This document shows, one piece after another, positions 41,408 through 50,140 of a DNA stretch of 64,000 nucleotides. Under the pieces are notes generated by a model that ran no database searches, was not told where the DNA came from, and was given only the letters and a program-made list of their open reading frames with translations. Numbering within the stretch: the stretch's first letter is position 1; each line of letters begins with the position of its first letter. The position numbers were made by a program, and so were the translations under genes. Source of the stretch: Hoyosella subflava DQS3-9A1 (GTDB lineage Bacteria > Actinomycetota > Actinomycetes > Mycobacteriales > Mycobacteriaceae); NCBI RefSeq assembly GCF_000214175.1, contig NC_015564.1:124001-188000 (forward strand), written 5' to 3'.

Positions 41408-42345
41408 CAGGCCGCGCTGTGGAGGCCGACTGTGCGAACGGCAATGTTGTGCACGCGAGCGCTTGCAGTAGTGGGGTTTTCGAAAGGTTCACGTGCGACG
41501 CGGTGGCGCAGTACGGGCACGGCGACGGCCAGGATGTCGCGCGTGGTGACTTCAGCGCGTCCCTGAAGTGCCGCGGCGGCCCTCGCGGTGCGCACGAGCA
41601 CGATCTCCCCGCGATGACCTACGGCACCACATTCGACGCATAGCTGGACCGCGGCTTCACTTACTCTGTGTGGGATCGTCACGTCGTCCAGTGAGTTCCG
41701 TGCACGGCTGACTCGCCCAGCTAGGTCTTGCTGCTGGTCGTGGAAGGCGTGCAGCACGGAGTCGGGGTCAGCGTCGAACGCGAGCCGTCGCCGGACGATC
41801 TCGGTGCGTACGCCGACGTCACGAATCGTGGTGACGTGCGTCGACAGGCCGAAACGGTCTTCCAGTTGTGGGCGGAGCTCCCCTTCTTCGGGGTTACCGG
41901 AGCCAATAAGAACGAACTGGGCCTCGTGCTGATGGCTGAGGCCGTCACGCTCCACCCGGTTGACTCCGGAGGCCGCGACGTCGAGGAGAAGGTCGACGAG
42001 GTAGTCGTCGAGCAGGTTGACCTCGTCGATGTAAAGGAAGCCGCGGTGGGCCTCCTGGAGTAGTCCAGGGCGAAAGCGAACCTCGCCACGTGCGAGCGCA
42101 GCGTCAACATCGAGTGATCCGAGTAAGCGGTCTTCGGAGGCGCCAAGCGGGAGGTCGACGACGGGCGCGGAGATTCCGGCCGCGTGGAGCATGTCTGCGA
42201 GCGCGCGGACGGTGGTCGATTTGGCGGTGCCGCGGTCACCCATGGCGAGAACGCCACCGATCGCGGGGTCGATGGCGGTCCATAGGAGGCAATTCTTGAG
42301 GTCGGTCTGCCCGAGAATCGCGGTGAAGGGGAAGTGCGCGCGCAT
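41407..42345 (-). CDS. BchI/ChlI-like AAA+ chelatase ATPase
   Basis: A 312-residue AAA+ protein. Walker A is GDRGTAKST, the BchI insertion VVDLPLGASEDRLLGSLDV is present, Walker B is FLYIDEVNLLDD, and sensor 1 is IGSGNPEEGELRPQLEDRFG. It should form the hexamer that powers metal insertion with the BchD-like partner. In mycobacteria related proteins are often one fused chain; here they are separate. The Fur/Zur-like palindrome 15 bp before its start suggests metal control. Confidence 0.87.
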   Translation of the reverse strand: MRAHFPFTAILGQTDLKNCLLWTAIDPAIGGVLAMGDRGTAKSTTVRALADMLHAAGISAPVVDLPLGASEDRLLGSLDVDAALARGEVRFRPGLLQEAHRGFLYIDEVNLLDDYLVDLLLDVAASGVNRVERDGLSHQHEAQFVLIGSGNPEEGELRPQLEDRFGLSTHVTTIRDVGVRTEIVRRRLAFDADPDSVLHAFHDQQQDLAGRVSRARNSLDDVTIPHRVSEAAVQLCVECGAVGHRGEIVLVRTARAAAALQGRAEVTTRDILAVAVPVLRHRVAREPFENPTTASARVHNIAVRTVGLHSAA

Positions 42346-42359
42346 AACCGCCGACAGTA

Positions 42360-42376
42360 ATGGAAACAGTTATCAA
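42360..42376. promoter_or_regulatory. Fur/Zur-like palindrome before bchI
   Basis: ATGGAAACAGTTATCAA on the plus strand, 15-31 bp upstream of the bchI ATG. It differs at three positions from the site before the FecBCD importer read on the opposite strand (12850-12866). It may also be read as a wider inverted repeat TGGAA..TTCCA (42361-42381). Confidence 0.5.
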
Positions 42377-42458
42377 TTCCAACTGAAGGGTTTGCGGGCG
42401 GATGTGCCATCTTGCGGGCAGATTTGGGATACATCAGCCCGCGAAGTCAGTGGACCTG

Positions 42459-43340
42459 CTACACGCGACGGAATTGCTCGCGGCGCCCCAGGCGGCGAAG
42501 CCGGTTCCATTCCTTCCAGCCAGTGAAGTCACGCTGGTTCACCAGGAAGTACCAGCTGAACCGGACCCATTCCTGGAACAGAAGTTTCCGCATGCCCGGC
42601 TGCGCGAGCAGATATCCCCGGTTGCGGTAGGTGTAGTACCGCTTCACCGAGTTGTCGGGGTACTGAGTGTGCATGCGCCCGCCGAGAATCGGCTTGAACT
42701 CGTCTGACCCGTCGGGATGCAGATATGCCGTCTGCAGGCACGTCCCGAATGGAAGGCCGGAGCGGACCAGTCGCCGGTGGACGTCGACTTCATCGCCCCG
42801 CACGAACAAGCGAAGATCCGGGACGCCCACCGCCTCGATCGCTTTGGACGAGAACAGTGCCCCATTGAACAGCGACGCGATGCCCGGCAGGAAGTCCTCG
42901 TCGCCAAGCTCGTGCCGCCAGCGTCGCCACACGACCCCGCGCCGAAGGGGGAACGCCAGCCGGTCTGGTTCGCCGATGTTGCACACCACGGGGGACACCT
43001 CAGCGAGGTCGTACCGTTCAGCGCAGTCCAGCAGGGTCTGCAGAACCTCCGGCCCCTCAGGCCGGCCGTCATCGTCGGCCAGCCACACCCAGTCTGCACC
43101 CAGCGCGAGGGCGTGCAGCATACCCAGCGCGAATCCGCCGGCGCCGCCCAGGTTGTGCTGTGAACCGAGGTATGTTGCCGGTACCGGTTGTGATTCGACG
43201 AGTTCCTTCACCTCCGGCTCGGAGGCATTGTCCACGACTATCAGGTGGTCGACGGGACGGTTCTGGCCCGCCACAACCGCGAGAGATTCGGTGAGGAGCT
43301 CACGTCGGCGATGTGTCACCACAACTGCGATGATCTTCAT
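42459..43340 (-). CDS. glfT1: Galactofuranosyltransferase GlfT1
   Basis: GT2-family enzyme that adds the first galactofuranose residues to the rhamnosyl linker lipid of the galactan. Features are VVVTHRRRELLTESL near the N-terminus, the DDDGRP metal-binding motif after WVWLA, and FVRGDEVDVHRRL as the catalytic acidic region. The ATG at 43340 overlaps the exporter-ATPase stop (ATGA) and gives 293 residues; a longer frame runs into that gene. Order with the ABC genes matches mycobacterial Rv3781-Rv3783. Confidence 0.9.
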   Translation of the reverse strand: MKIIAVVVTHRRRELLTESLAVVAGQNRPVDHLIVVDNASEPEVKELVESQPVPATYLGSQHNLGGAGGFALGMLHALALGADWVWLADDDGRPEGPEVLQTLLDCAERYDLAEVSPVVCNIGEPDRLAFPLRRGVVWRRWRHELGDEDFLPGIASLFNGALFSSKAIEAVGVPDLRLFVRGDEVDVHRRLVRSGLPFGTCLQTAYLHPDGSDEFKPILGGRMHTQYPDNSVKRYYTYRNRGYLLAQPGMRKLLFQEWVRFSWYFLVNQRDFTGWKEWNRLRRLGRREQFRRV

Positions 43341-44137
43341 TCCTCTGCCGCCATATCTGCCTGCACCTTGTCGACTATCTTCGCGGCTTCGGGTCCCTTG
43401 TAGTGGGTGAGAACATCTTTGATCATCCCGCGTTCGCGCACGGTGCCGTGGTCGATCCACATGGCAGTGTCGCAGAGCTGGGCCAGGAACTCATCAGAGT
43501 GGCTCGCGAACACGAGAATGCCGGAGCGGGAAACCAGCTCCTGCAGCCTCTTGCGGGCCTTGCGCATGAAGTCGGCGTCCACCGCCCCGATGCCCTCGTC
43601 GAGCAGCAGGATCTCCGGCTCGATACTGGTGACAACACCCATCGCGACCCGGACTCGCATGCCAGTCGAATAGGTGCGCAGCGGCATGTCCAGGTAGTCA
43701 CCGAGTTCAGTGAATTCCGCGATGTCATCCATCCGCTGCATCATCTGCTTGCGGGTCATACCGAGGAACAACCCGCGGATGATGATGTTTTCGTAGCCGG
43801 AAATTTCCGGGTCCATGCCGACACCGAGGTCGAAGATCGGAGCTACGCGGCCCTGGATGCGCGCCTTGCCGCGGGTGGGTTCGTAGATTCCGGCGAGCAA
43901 TCGCAACAAAGTGGATTTACCGGCACCATTGTGGCCGACAAGGCCGACCCGATCGCCTTCCCGCAGCGACATGGTGACGTCCCTGAGTGCTTCCACCACC
44001 ACGACGTTCGAATTGGTGCGGCCGATCGAACCACCCGCCTTACCCAGGAAGGCCTTCTTCAGCGACCGGGTTTTCGCGTCGAATATCGGAAAGTCTACGC
44101 AGGCATGCGCAGTGTCAATGCGTACTTCGTCAGGCAC
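43337..44137 (-). CDS. wzt: Galactan/polysaccharide ABC exporter ATPase (Wzt/RfbE)
   Basis: A 266-residue ATPase with Walker A GHNGAGKST, a YSTGMRVR signature in place of the usual LSGGQ, as in polysaccharide exporters, and ILLLDEGIGAVD as Walker B. It lacks the C-terminal carbohydrate-binding domain of some Wzt proteins. It lies between the permease and glfT1. The role is export of the lipid-linked galactan across the membrane. Confidence 0.9.
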   Translation of the reverse strand: MPDEVRIDTAHACVDFPIFDAKTRSLKKAFLGKAGGSIGRTNSNVVVVEALRDVTMSLREGDRVGLVGHNGAGKSTLLRLLAGIYEPTRGKARIQGRVAPIFDLGVGMDPEISGYENIIIRGLFLGMTRKQMMQRMDDIAEFTELGDYLDMPLRTYSTGMRVRVAMGVVTSIEPEILLLDEGIGAVDADFMRKARKRLQELVSRSGILVFASHSDEFLAQLCDTAMWIDHGTVRERGMIKDVLTHYKGPEAAKIVDKVQADMAAEE

Positions 44138-44147
44138 TGGTCCCCTC

Positions 44148-45056
44148 CTAAACCCAATAGGGCACGCGGGCCCGGTAGTTGCGCAGCGCGACGATTGTCA
44201 GCACCCAGCCGACAACAGTGCAGGCGATGACGATCCCCCAGTGATAAAGCGCGACGGAGTTCCCCAGCATGGGTGCACGGACTATCTCCAGGTAGTGGTA
44301 CAGCGGATTGATCTCGACAATACGGGCGCGGTCAGCAGCCTCGCCGCCACGCGCGATCAGGCCCTCCGTCGTCCACACGATCGGAGTCATGAAGAAGAGC
44401 AACAGCGTCATGCTGTTGAGGATCGGCTGGATGTCCCGGTATCTGGTGGCGAAAATTCCGAAGAACATCGTCACCCACACCACGTTCAGCATGATCAGCA
44501 CGAGGCCGGGGATCGCGAGCAAGCTCGACCAGTCGAGCGAGGGCCGGAAAATCGCGAGCATGATGACGTAGATCAGGATGTTGTGAACGAAGAGCAAGAA
44601 CAATCGCCAGGCCAGCCGATACACGTGGACACTCAGTGCGGACGGCAGAAACTTGATCAAGCCTTCGTTTTTGATGAACACTTCCGCGCCGTCGATGATC
44701 GCGCCCTGGATCATCGTCCAGATGATGAGTCCCACGGTGACGTGTGGAAGGAATGTCCGAAGCTCAACCTCCAGAAGCACCGAGTAGAGCAACCCCATCG
44801 CGACGGCCTGGACGCCGGTAGCGATGGTGATCCAGAACGGGCCGATGACGGAGCGCCGATAACGCTGCTTGATGTCCTGCCACCCGAGTTGAAGCCACAG
44901 TTCGCGCTGTGACAGGCCTGTACGAAGATCACCGAACGCCCGCGCAAAGGTCCGTGAGTTCGCAGTGATCTCGTGAACCTCGACCTGCAACGCGTGCGCG
45001 TGTTCGGCATCCGGCTGTTGAGCGCCGCCTTGGGGATCAGTCGGTGAGTCGGGCAC
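44148..45056 (-). CDS. wzm: Galactan/polysaccharide ABC exporter permease (Wzm/RfbD)
   Basis: ABC-2 type permease with six transmembrane helices and the entry motif LGWQDIKQRYRRSVIGPFW. I place the start at GTG 45056 (302 residues; family about 280). The frame stays open to 45560, but that part lies opposite the next, divergent gene and has no membrane or family character. Forms the exporter with the ATPase 10 bp downstream. Confidence 0.88.
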   Translation of the reverse strand: MPDSPTDPQGGAQQPDAEHAHALQVEVHEITANSRTFARAFGDLRTGLSQRELWLQLGWQDIKQRYRRSVIGPFWITIATGVQAVAMGLLYSVLLEVELRTFLPHVTVGLIIWTMIQGAIIDGAEVFIKNEGLIKFLPSALSVHVYRLAWRLFLLFVHNILIYVIMLAIFRPSLDWSSLLAIPGLVLIMLNVVWVTMFFGIFATRYRDIQPILNSMTLLLFFMTPIVWTTEGLIARGGEAADRARIVEINPLYHYLEIVRAPMLGNSVALYHWGIVIACTVVGWVLTIVALRNYRARVPYWV

Positions 45057-45089
45057 GAACGGTAAGCCTAGTCGCCGGGGGATGGAATC

Positions 45090-46454
45090 GTGGAAGGGCC
45101 GCGCGGGGGACACTCGGAAGGAGCCTTCGAGTTGCCTAAAGGTAAAGAGATCGCCAAAGTTGTCCTCATGCTGCAGCCCGACGAAGGCCGTGAAGTCGTC
45201 TACCTCATCGCTCCAAGTGGGCACCCAAACTACGGTGACGAATTCATCGCCGCGGCCTGGCTGCGATATTTGGCGCGGGCCCGGCCGCACGCGCTCATCG
45301 TGCTCGACTGCCACACACCGGGCCAGGCGTCCGTGCTGCTGAACGGCTGTCATCCGCATGTGATGTTCGTGGACACCGCGTGGCGCCTCGCTGTGGAGGC
45401 AGGCGACCGGCCGCAGGAAGAATCGCATGAGTTGCTGGACGGGGTCATCGAGGAACCGGGGCGTGCGTGCCTGCTCGTAGACGGGATCGGGCTGCTGTCC
45501 AGGGCGTCGAGCATCCACCTGCTTGGCGGTGGCTACCTGAATTCGGTGTGGCCCCACCATCTCGGTTTGTTGAGGCTTGTACGCGCAGCAGCGCGACGGT
45601 CCGGCGCCCGCCTATACGCGACCGGTCAGGGACTCATGCCGGCAGGCAGTGCGGACGAGCTCCGTGCGAGCGTGGGTGACTTCGACGTCTTCGACGTCCG
45701 GGACCGTGAATCCGCCGAACTCCTCGGTGTCACCGCGACCGGAGATGACGCGTGGCTCGCTGTGCCACCGAAGTCAGGAACCGATCGACAGCTGCGTCGC
45801 GAGGTGCCTGTGTACGACGGCACGAGTGACGCCGCTCAACGCGACGTCGTCCTGTGTCTGCAGTCCGACCTAGTGACGAACACCGATGATGCGCCCGGCG
45901 GGGACGTCGCCGACCTTGCCATTCGTTTGCTCGACGAATGGGGTGTGACCGGCGATCAAGTAGCCGTCATTGAATGCATCCCGGGTACTGACCGGGTCGC
46001 CTACGACCAGATCGCGCACCGAATAGAAGGGGCCGTATTTGTTCCGTTCACCGTGCTGTGGCGTGACGGGCTGCCAGCGCGGGCAGGGCAAACATGGATC
46101 AGCACTCGCTTCCATCCGCACCTGCTCGCCGCAGCGGCAGGCGCGTCGGGGGTCGCGCTGAGCGGGCGCAAGGACTACTACGACACCAAGCACCGCTCGC
46201 TCACCGACGAAGGATCACCATGGGTAGTTCTGCCGCTGAACGCTGATACCGACGCTCCCGCCAGGCCGTCGCGCGGCGGATTTGCCGCCGGAGTCGTGGA
46301 CAGTCTGGTGGCGCGCAAACGACGCCTTGCCGGTCAGTTGTACCCGCGCCAGTCCGCGCGGGTACGTGTCAAACAGGCGTTACCACCGCAGGTGCGGCGC
46401 AAGCTTCGCGCCGGAGTCCAGCGAGGAAAAGCTCTGCTGGCGAGACAGGACTAG
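45090..46454 (+). CDS. Polysaccharide pyruvyltransferase family protein
   Basis: A 454-residue protein of the CsaB/WcaK type: an N-terminal APSGHPNYGDEFIAAAW motif, a central HLLGGGYLNSVWPHH and a C-terminal STRFHPHLLAAAAG with the conserved His. Family members add ketal pyruvate to cell-surface glycans, though some are other glycosyl-handling enzymes. GTG start at 45090, divergent from wzm with a 33-bp gap. Association with galactan genes suggests a cell-wall polysaccharide as acceptor; this is inference. Confidence 0.8.
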   Translation: MEGPRGGHSEGAFELPKGKEIAKVVLMLQPDEGREVVYLIAPSGHPNYGDEFIAAAWLRYLARARPHALIVLDCHTPGQASVLLNGCHPHVMFVDTAWRLAVEAGDRPQEESHELLDGVIEEPGRACLLVDGIGLLSRASSIHLLGGGYLNSVWPHHLGLLRLVRAAARRSGARLYATGQGLMPAGSADELRASVGDFDVFDVRDRESAELLGVTATGDDAWLAVPPKSGTDRQLRREVPVYDGTSDAAQRDVVLCLQSDLVTNTDDAPGGDVADLAIRLLDEWGVTGDQVAVIECIPGTDRVAYDQIAHRIEGAVFVPFTVLWRDGLPARAGQTWISTRFHPHLLAAAAGASGVALSGRKDYYDTKHRSLTDEGSPWVVLPLNADTDAPARPSRGGFAAGVVDSLVARKRRLAGQLYPRQSARVRVKQALPPQVRRKLRAGVQRGKALLARQD

Positions 46455-47015
46455 CTACAGGTATTGGCCGGTGCCTGTCGCGGAGTGTCCGCCATGCTCC
46501 GGGTGCTCAGGGTCGTGATGTGCATGTCCGAGGCTCATTCCTGGGGGCAGGGCGCCCTGACGCATCTGCTCGAGCTGCGCACGCGCCGCCATTTGCTGAG
46601 CGAAAAGTGCTGTCTGGATGCCGTGGAAGACCCCCTCCAGCCATCCGACCAGCTGCGCCTGCGCGATTCGTAGCTCCGAGTCACTGGGTACGGCATCCTC
46701 GCCGAACGGCAGAGTGATCCGGGTGAGTTCGTCTCGCAGTTCTGGGGCGAGACCATCCTGAAGTTCCTGGATGGATGATTCGTGAATTTCACGCAGACGG
46801 GTGCGGCTCGCCTCATCAAGCGGTGCAGCGCGTACTTCCTCAAGCAGTTGCTTGATCATCGTGCCGATCCGCATGACCTTCGCCGGCTGCTCGACGAGGT
46901 CGGTGAGCGCGGTGGATGATGATTCCGGCTTCCCGTTTTGTGCCGCCGTTGACTCCTCGGCCTCTACTGGCTCGGTGCTGATCACTTCGATGTCATCGTT
47001 CTCTGACAAGGACAT
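46455..47015 (-). CDS. bpa: Bacterial proteasome activator Bpa (PafE)
   Basis: ATP-independent ring activator that opens the 20S proteasome gate for unfolded substrates. The 186-residue helical protein ends in GQYL, the C-terminal motif that docks into the proteasome alpha ring. It has the DUF2587 core (VMRIGTMIKQLLEEVRAAPLDE, then LVGWLEGVFHGIQTALFAQQMAA). The stop codon abuts the end of the convergent pyruvyltransferase gene. Its place beside the galactan genes matches mycobacterial Rv3780. Confidence 0.95.
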   Translation of the reverse strand: MSLSENDDIEVISTEPVEAEESTAAQNGKPESSSTALTDLVEQPAKVMRIGTMIKQLLEEVRAAPLDEASRTRLREIHESSIQELQDGLAPELRDELTRITLPFGEDAVPSDSELRIAQAQLVGWLEGVFHGIQTALFAQQMAARAQLEQMRQGALPPGMSLGHAHHDPEHPEHGGHSATGTGQYL

Positions 47016-47048
47016 GTTCCTATTCTTGCGGGTGGTGCTTGTTAATGG

Positions 47049-48047
47049 TCAGGCGACGCTGAGCAGGATTTTCCCGGTAACCGCGCCGGAATCGAGCATC
47101 TGGTGGGCAGATGCGGCTTCAGCGATGGGCACCTCGTCATGCACAATCGGCCGGACGAGCCCGCTGCTGATCATGGGCCACACGTGCGCAACCACTTCCT
47201 TGATGATTTCATCTTTGGAGCCCGGGCCGGTGACGGGGCGTCCGCGCAGGCTTGTCGCCGCGATTCGTGCCCGTTTCGTCAAAATCTTGCCGAGGTTCAG
47301 CTCCGCTTTCACTCCCCCCTGGAGTCCGATTATGACGAGATTCCCGTCTTTGCCTAGCGCATCGATATTCCGGTCCAGATACTTCGCCCCCATGATGTCG
47401 AGAATGATATCTGCACCCTGCCGGGCAAAGTCACTCGTGAAGGCCGCGATTTCGGCAACGAAATCCTGCTCACGGTAGTTGATGAGACATTCCGCCCCCA
47501 ACTCCTTACACACGGTGAGCTTCTCTGCTGATCCGGCCGTCACGGCGACACGGACGTTCATTGCACGCGCCACCTGGATGGCGTGCGTCCCGATACCGCT
47601 CGCGCCGCCATGAATCAGCACCGTTTGGCCGCGGTGCATTCCCGCTGTCATCACGAGGTTCGACCACACAGTGCATGCCACTTCTGGTAGACACGCGGCT
47701 ACGCGCAGGTCAACGCCTGTCGGCACGGGCAGGAGCTGGGAGTGCGGAACAGCGACGTACTCGGCGTAGCCACCCCCTGCGAGCAGTGCACACACCTCAT
47801 CCCCGACCTCCCAGTCATGCACGCCCTCGCCAAGCTCAGCGATGACTCCGGAACATTCGAGGCCCAGCACGTCGCTGGCTCCCGGGGGAGGTGGGTAGTG
47901 GCCCTGACGCTGCAGTAAGTCCGCACGGTTCACGGCGGTCGCTGCGACGCGAAGGAGGACTTCACCAGGGCCGGGCTTAACATCGGGCACCTCGGACCAG
48001 CGCATAACGTCGGGTCCACCGGGCTCTGAGATCGTGATGGCACGCAT
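47049..48047 (-). CDS. NAD(P)H:quinone oxidoreductase, zinc-free MDR family
   Basis: A 332-residue medium-chain dehydrogenase of the TP53I3/PIG3 type. An N-terminal GroES-like domain (AVNRADLLQRQGHYPPPPG) is followed by a Rossmann fold with IHGGASGIGTHAIQVA and the family's NYREQDF. The zinc ligands of alcohol dehydrogenases are absent. Members reduce quinones or enones with NADPH. It lies 33 bp upstream of bpa on the same strand and probably shares its transcript. Confidence 0.88.
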   Translation of the reverse strand: MRAITISEPGGPDVMRWSEVPDVKPGPGEVLLRVAATAVNRADLLQRQGHYPPPPGASDVLGLECSGVIAELGEGVHDWEVGDEVCALLAGGGYAEYVAVPHSQLLPVPTGVDLRVAACLPEVACTVWSNLVMTAGMHRGQTVLIHGGASGIGTHAIQVARAMNVRVAVTAGSAEKLTVCKELGAECLINYREQDFVAEIAAFTSDFARQGADIILDIMGAKYLDRNIDALGKDGNLVIIGLQGGVKAELNLGKILTKRARIAATSLRGRPVTGPGSKDEIIKEVVAHVWPMISSGLVRPIVHDEVPIAEAASAHQMLDSGAVTGKILLSVA

Positions 48048-48171
48048 GCTTCGAGCCTAGCGGTTCTCAGTACACCGCCTTGTTCCCAAATTGTGGCAGT
48101 ATTTTCCTTTGGTAACCATCGAACCTAGCTAGGCTCGGTACGCAGAAATCCGGAGCAAAGGGAGACCGCAT

Positions 48172-48651
48172 ATGATCCCCGTACAGCCAACACAAGTGCG
48201 GTGGCTGAATGACGAGGAACAGCGGGCGTGGAGAGCGTTCATTGATGGCAGTCAGCGTCTGATGGCCGTCCTGAACAGGGACCTCGCTGATGCCACTGGG
48301 CTGACGCTGGCCGATTACCGGATCCTTGTGCTGCTCTCAGAAGCGCCGAGGAATGCCCTGCGCATGAGCGAACTGGCTGAGGGCATTCTCGCATCGCGGA
48401 GCAAGTTGACCCATCAGGTGCGGCGCCTTGAAGGGCAAGGTCTTGTGGTGCGTGAGTCCTGCGAGGACGACGGCCGGGGCGTCATTGCGCGCATCACGCC
48501 GCGTGGGCTGGACACGCTCCGGGAATCCGCTCCTGGTCATGTAGAAAGCGTCCGCGCGAATTTCATCGACCTTCTCGATCAAAAGCAACTCAACGCCCTC
48601 AGCGACGTCTTCGAGAAAATCGACTCATTCCTGCACGAGCAAAGTAGTTGA
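48172..48651 (+). CDS. MarR-family transcriptional regulator
   Basis: A 159-residue winged-helix regulator. The DNA-binding part spans about residues 50-115 with LRMSELAEGILASRSKLTHQVRRLEGQGLV and the wing DDGRGVIARITPRG. Start ATG 48172 has GGGAG 8 bp before it. It is divergent from the quinone oxidoreductase with 124 bp between them, so regulation of that gene is the natural guess; MarR proteins often sense quinones or phenolics. Confidence 0.88.
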   Translation: MIPVQPTQVRWLNDEEQRAWRAFIDGSQRLMAVLNRDLADATGLTLADYRILVLLSEAPRNALRMSELAEGILASRSKLTHQVRRLEGQGLVVRESCEDDGRGVIARITPRGLDTLRESAPGHVESVRANFIDLLDQKQLNALSDVFEKIDSFLHEQSS

Positions 48652-48697
48652 CGAGCCGATTCGCGGATCCCGGTGGCCGTTCGTTAGGATCTCCGGT

Positions 48698-48783
48698 GGA
48701 AGCGTGGCAGAGCGGCCGAATGCACTCGCCTTGAAAGCGAGCGTCGTTAACAGCGACCGGGGGTTCAAATCCCTCCGCTTCCG
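48698..48783 (+). tRNA. tRNA-Ser (anticodon TGA)
   Basis: Acceptor GGAAGCG (48698-48704) pairs with CGCTTCC (48776-48782), discriminator G at 48783. The anticodon stem CTCGC/GCGAG encloses loop CTTGAAA, anticodon TGA, decoding UCA. A long variable arm (GCGTCGTTAACAGCGAC) and T loop GTTCAAAT identify a class II serine tRNA of 86 nt. CCA is not encoded. The terminator follows directly. Confidence 0.96.
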
Positions 48784-48788
48784 CTTGG

Positions 48789-48820
48789 ATGCCCTGACTT
48801 GTACCCGCAAGTCAGGGCAT
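48789..48820 (+). terminator. Intrinsic terminator after tRNA-Ser
   Basis: A 13-bp perfect stem, ATGCCCTGACTTG with CAAGTCAGGGCAT, encloses a 6-nt loop and is followed by the T-rich stretch ATTTGTG. It ends the tRNA transcript. Confidence 0.85.
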
Positions 48821-49269
48821 ATTTGTGCCGACGCGTTGAATATTCGTGCCAATGCCACAATCGCGGCAGATCTTGCCTGTTCCAGAGCCATTCCGCCGAC
48901 GCACAATCGTTGTCAAACGGTCGACGTAGGTGTCCAGTTTCATTGCCGAAGCGCCGCCGCGCCGAGCATTCTTTGCAGCGCCTATAGGTTGACGGGCGGA
49001 GACACGGCCAAGGATGCTGTCGCGTCGCGGAGGTTCCGCGGCGCAATTCGCGAAACGTTGGTCCGCTCCACGACCTTGATAACCAGCCGGAGTGGCTAGC
49101 CGGGTGAGAGAGGACGTGGGTGCTATCCGTGCCCGGGACGTGAGTCGGATTCCGATGCGAGTTGTTGGCTCCCCGCGGCGAGCCCCGACGACAGTGTGGC
49201 GCAGACGGCCGCAGGTGCGAGTGCTCATGCTCGCAGCGCTTTTCGTGAAATACTACGCTTGCGCGGTCG
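48821..49269. other. Gene-poor stretch between tRNA-Ser and the catabolic cluster
   Basis: About 450 bp with only short or composition-driven open frames. No integrase, transposase or repeat of the tRNA 3' end is seen. On the minus strand at 48943 a short frame begins MKLDTYVDRL, which recalls the start of a small actinobacterial protein family, but the rest does not continue that similarity. Confidence 0.5.
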
Positions 49270-50049
49270 TTACACCATGGAGAAGCCTCCGTCGACGACG
49301 AGGGAGGATCCGGTCACGAACGATGCCCTGTCCGAGAGCAGCCACAAGGCAGCTTCCGCCACTTCTGCCGGTTGTGCGACGCGCCCGATGGGCTGCATTT
49401 TGTCCGCCCAGGATCTCAATTCGGGGTTCTTGTCGAAGGACTTTGCCATCATAGGTGTCAGGGTGATTCCTGGTAGGAGTGCGTTGACCCGAATTCCCTG
49501 GGTGGCGTAGTCAAGCGCCGCCGACTTGGTCAGGCCGATCACCGCGTGTTTGCTCGTCACATAGTCGCCGGCGGAGGCGATGGCCAGAATTCCTGCATCG
49601 GATGAGGTATTGACTATCGAGCCTCCCCCTGTGCGTAGCATCGCCTCGATCTGATGTTTGATGCACAAGAAGGTACCCACCACATTGACGTCGAGGGTTC
49701 CCTGCAGCATCTCGGGTGTGAGGTCTGCGAACGGTGTCGAGGTGTTTCCCGGGCGTTGTCCCCATGCCGGCAGCCCTGCGTTGTTGAAGGCGCCGTCGAG
49801 TTTTCCGTATGCGGATGTTGCAGCGGCGACCATGTTCTGCACGTGCTCTGTGATCGAGATGTCCACATGGACGAACTGTGCGGTTCCTCCGTCTCGATGG
49901 ATTCTGTCGAGGACGGATTGGCCGGCGTCGTCGTCGATGTCGGCGAGGGTAACCTGGGCCCCTCGTTCGGCTGCGAGCACTGCTGCGGCCTCGCCGATAC
50001 CTGAACCGGCGCCGGTGACAATGATGGACTTGTCTGCAAGCTCTTTCAC
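49270..50049 (-). CDS. Short-chain dehydrogenase/reductase
   Basis: A 259-residue classical SDR with cofactor loop [10 protein letters not shown], the acidic ADIDDD after strand 2 (NAD preference), NNAG, the active-site Ser in NTSSDAG and YVTSK. It probably oxidises a hydroxyl or reduces a ketone of the cluster substrate. Last gene of the minus-strand catabolic run before the tRNA. The substrate cannot be told from sequence. Confidence 0.9.
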   Translation of the reverse strand: MKELADKSIIVTGAGSGIGEAAAVLAAERGAQVTLADIDDDAGQSVLDRIHRDGGTAQFVHVDISITEHVQNMVAAATSAYGKLDGAFNNAGLPAWGQRPGNTSTPFADLTPEMLQGTLDVNVVGTFLCIKHQIEAMLRTGGGSIVNTSSDAGILAIASAGDYVTSKHAVIGLTKSAALDYATQGIRVNALLPGITLTPMMAKSFDKNPELRSWADKMQPIGRVAQPAEVAEAALWLLSDRASFVTGSSLVVDGGFSMV

Positions 50050-50140
50050 ACGTGTCTCCTGGATTGCTTGTGCATGTTGGGTGTGCGATGTCGTCTCACG
50101 GCGCAGAACCAGGGCGGGCTACGCGGGCATCAGTCAATGG

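Noticed and set aside
42346-42458. Cobalamin riboswitch upstream of the chelatase pair
   Set aside because: The gap to glfT1 is only 113 bp and no B12-box-like sequence is visible.
45057-45560. Long N-terminal extension of the wzm frame
   Set aside because: It lies opposite the pyruvyltransferase gene, which has clear family motifs; the permease begins normally near 45056.
48812-49228. Open frames right of tRNA-Ser as genes, including one beginning MKLDTYVDRL
   Set aside because: No ribosome site or sustained similarity; length is explained by GC content. Integrase motifs were sought and not found.
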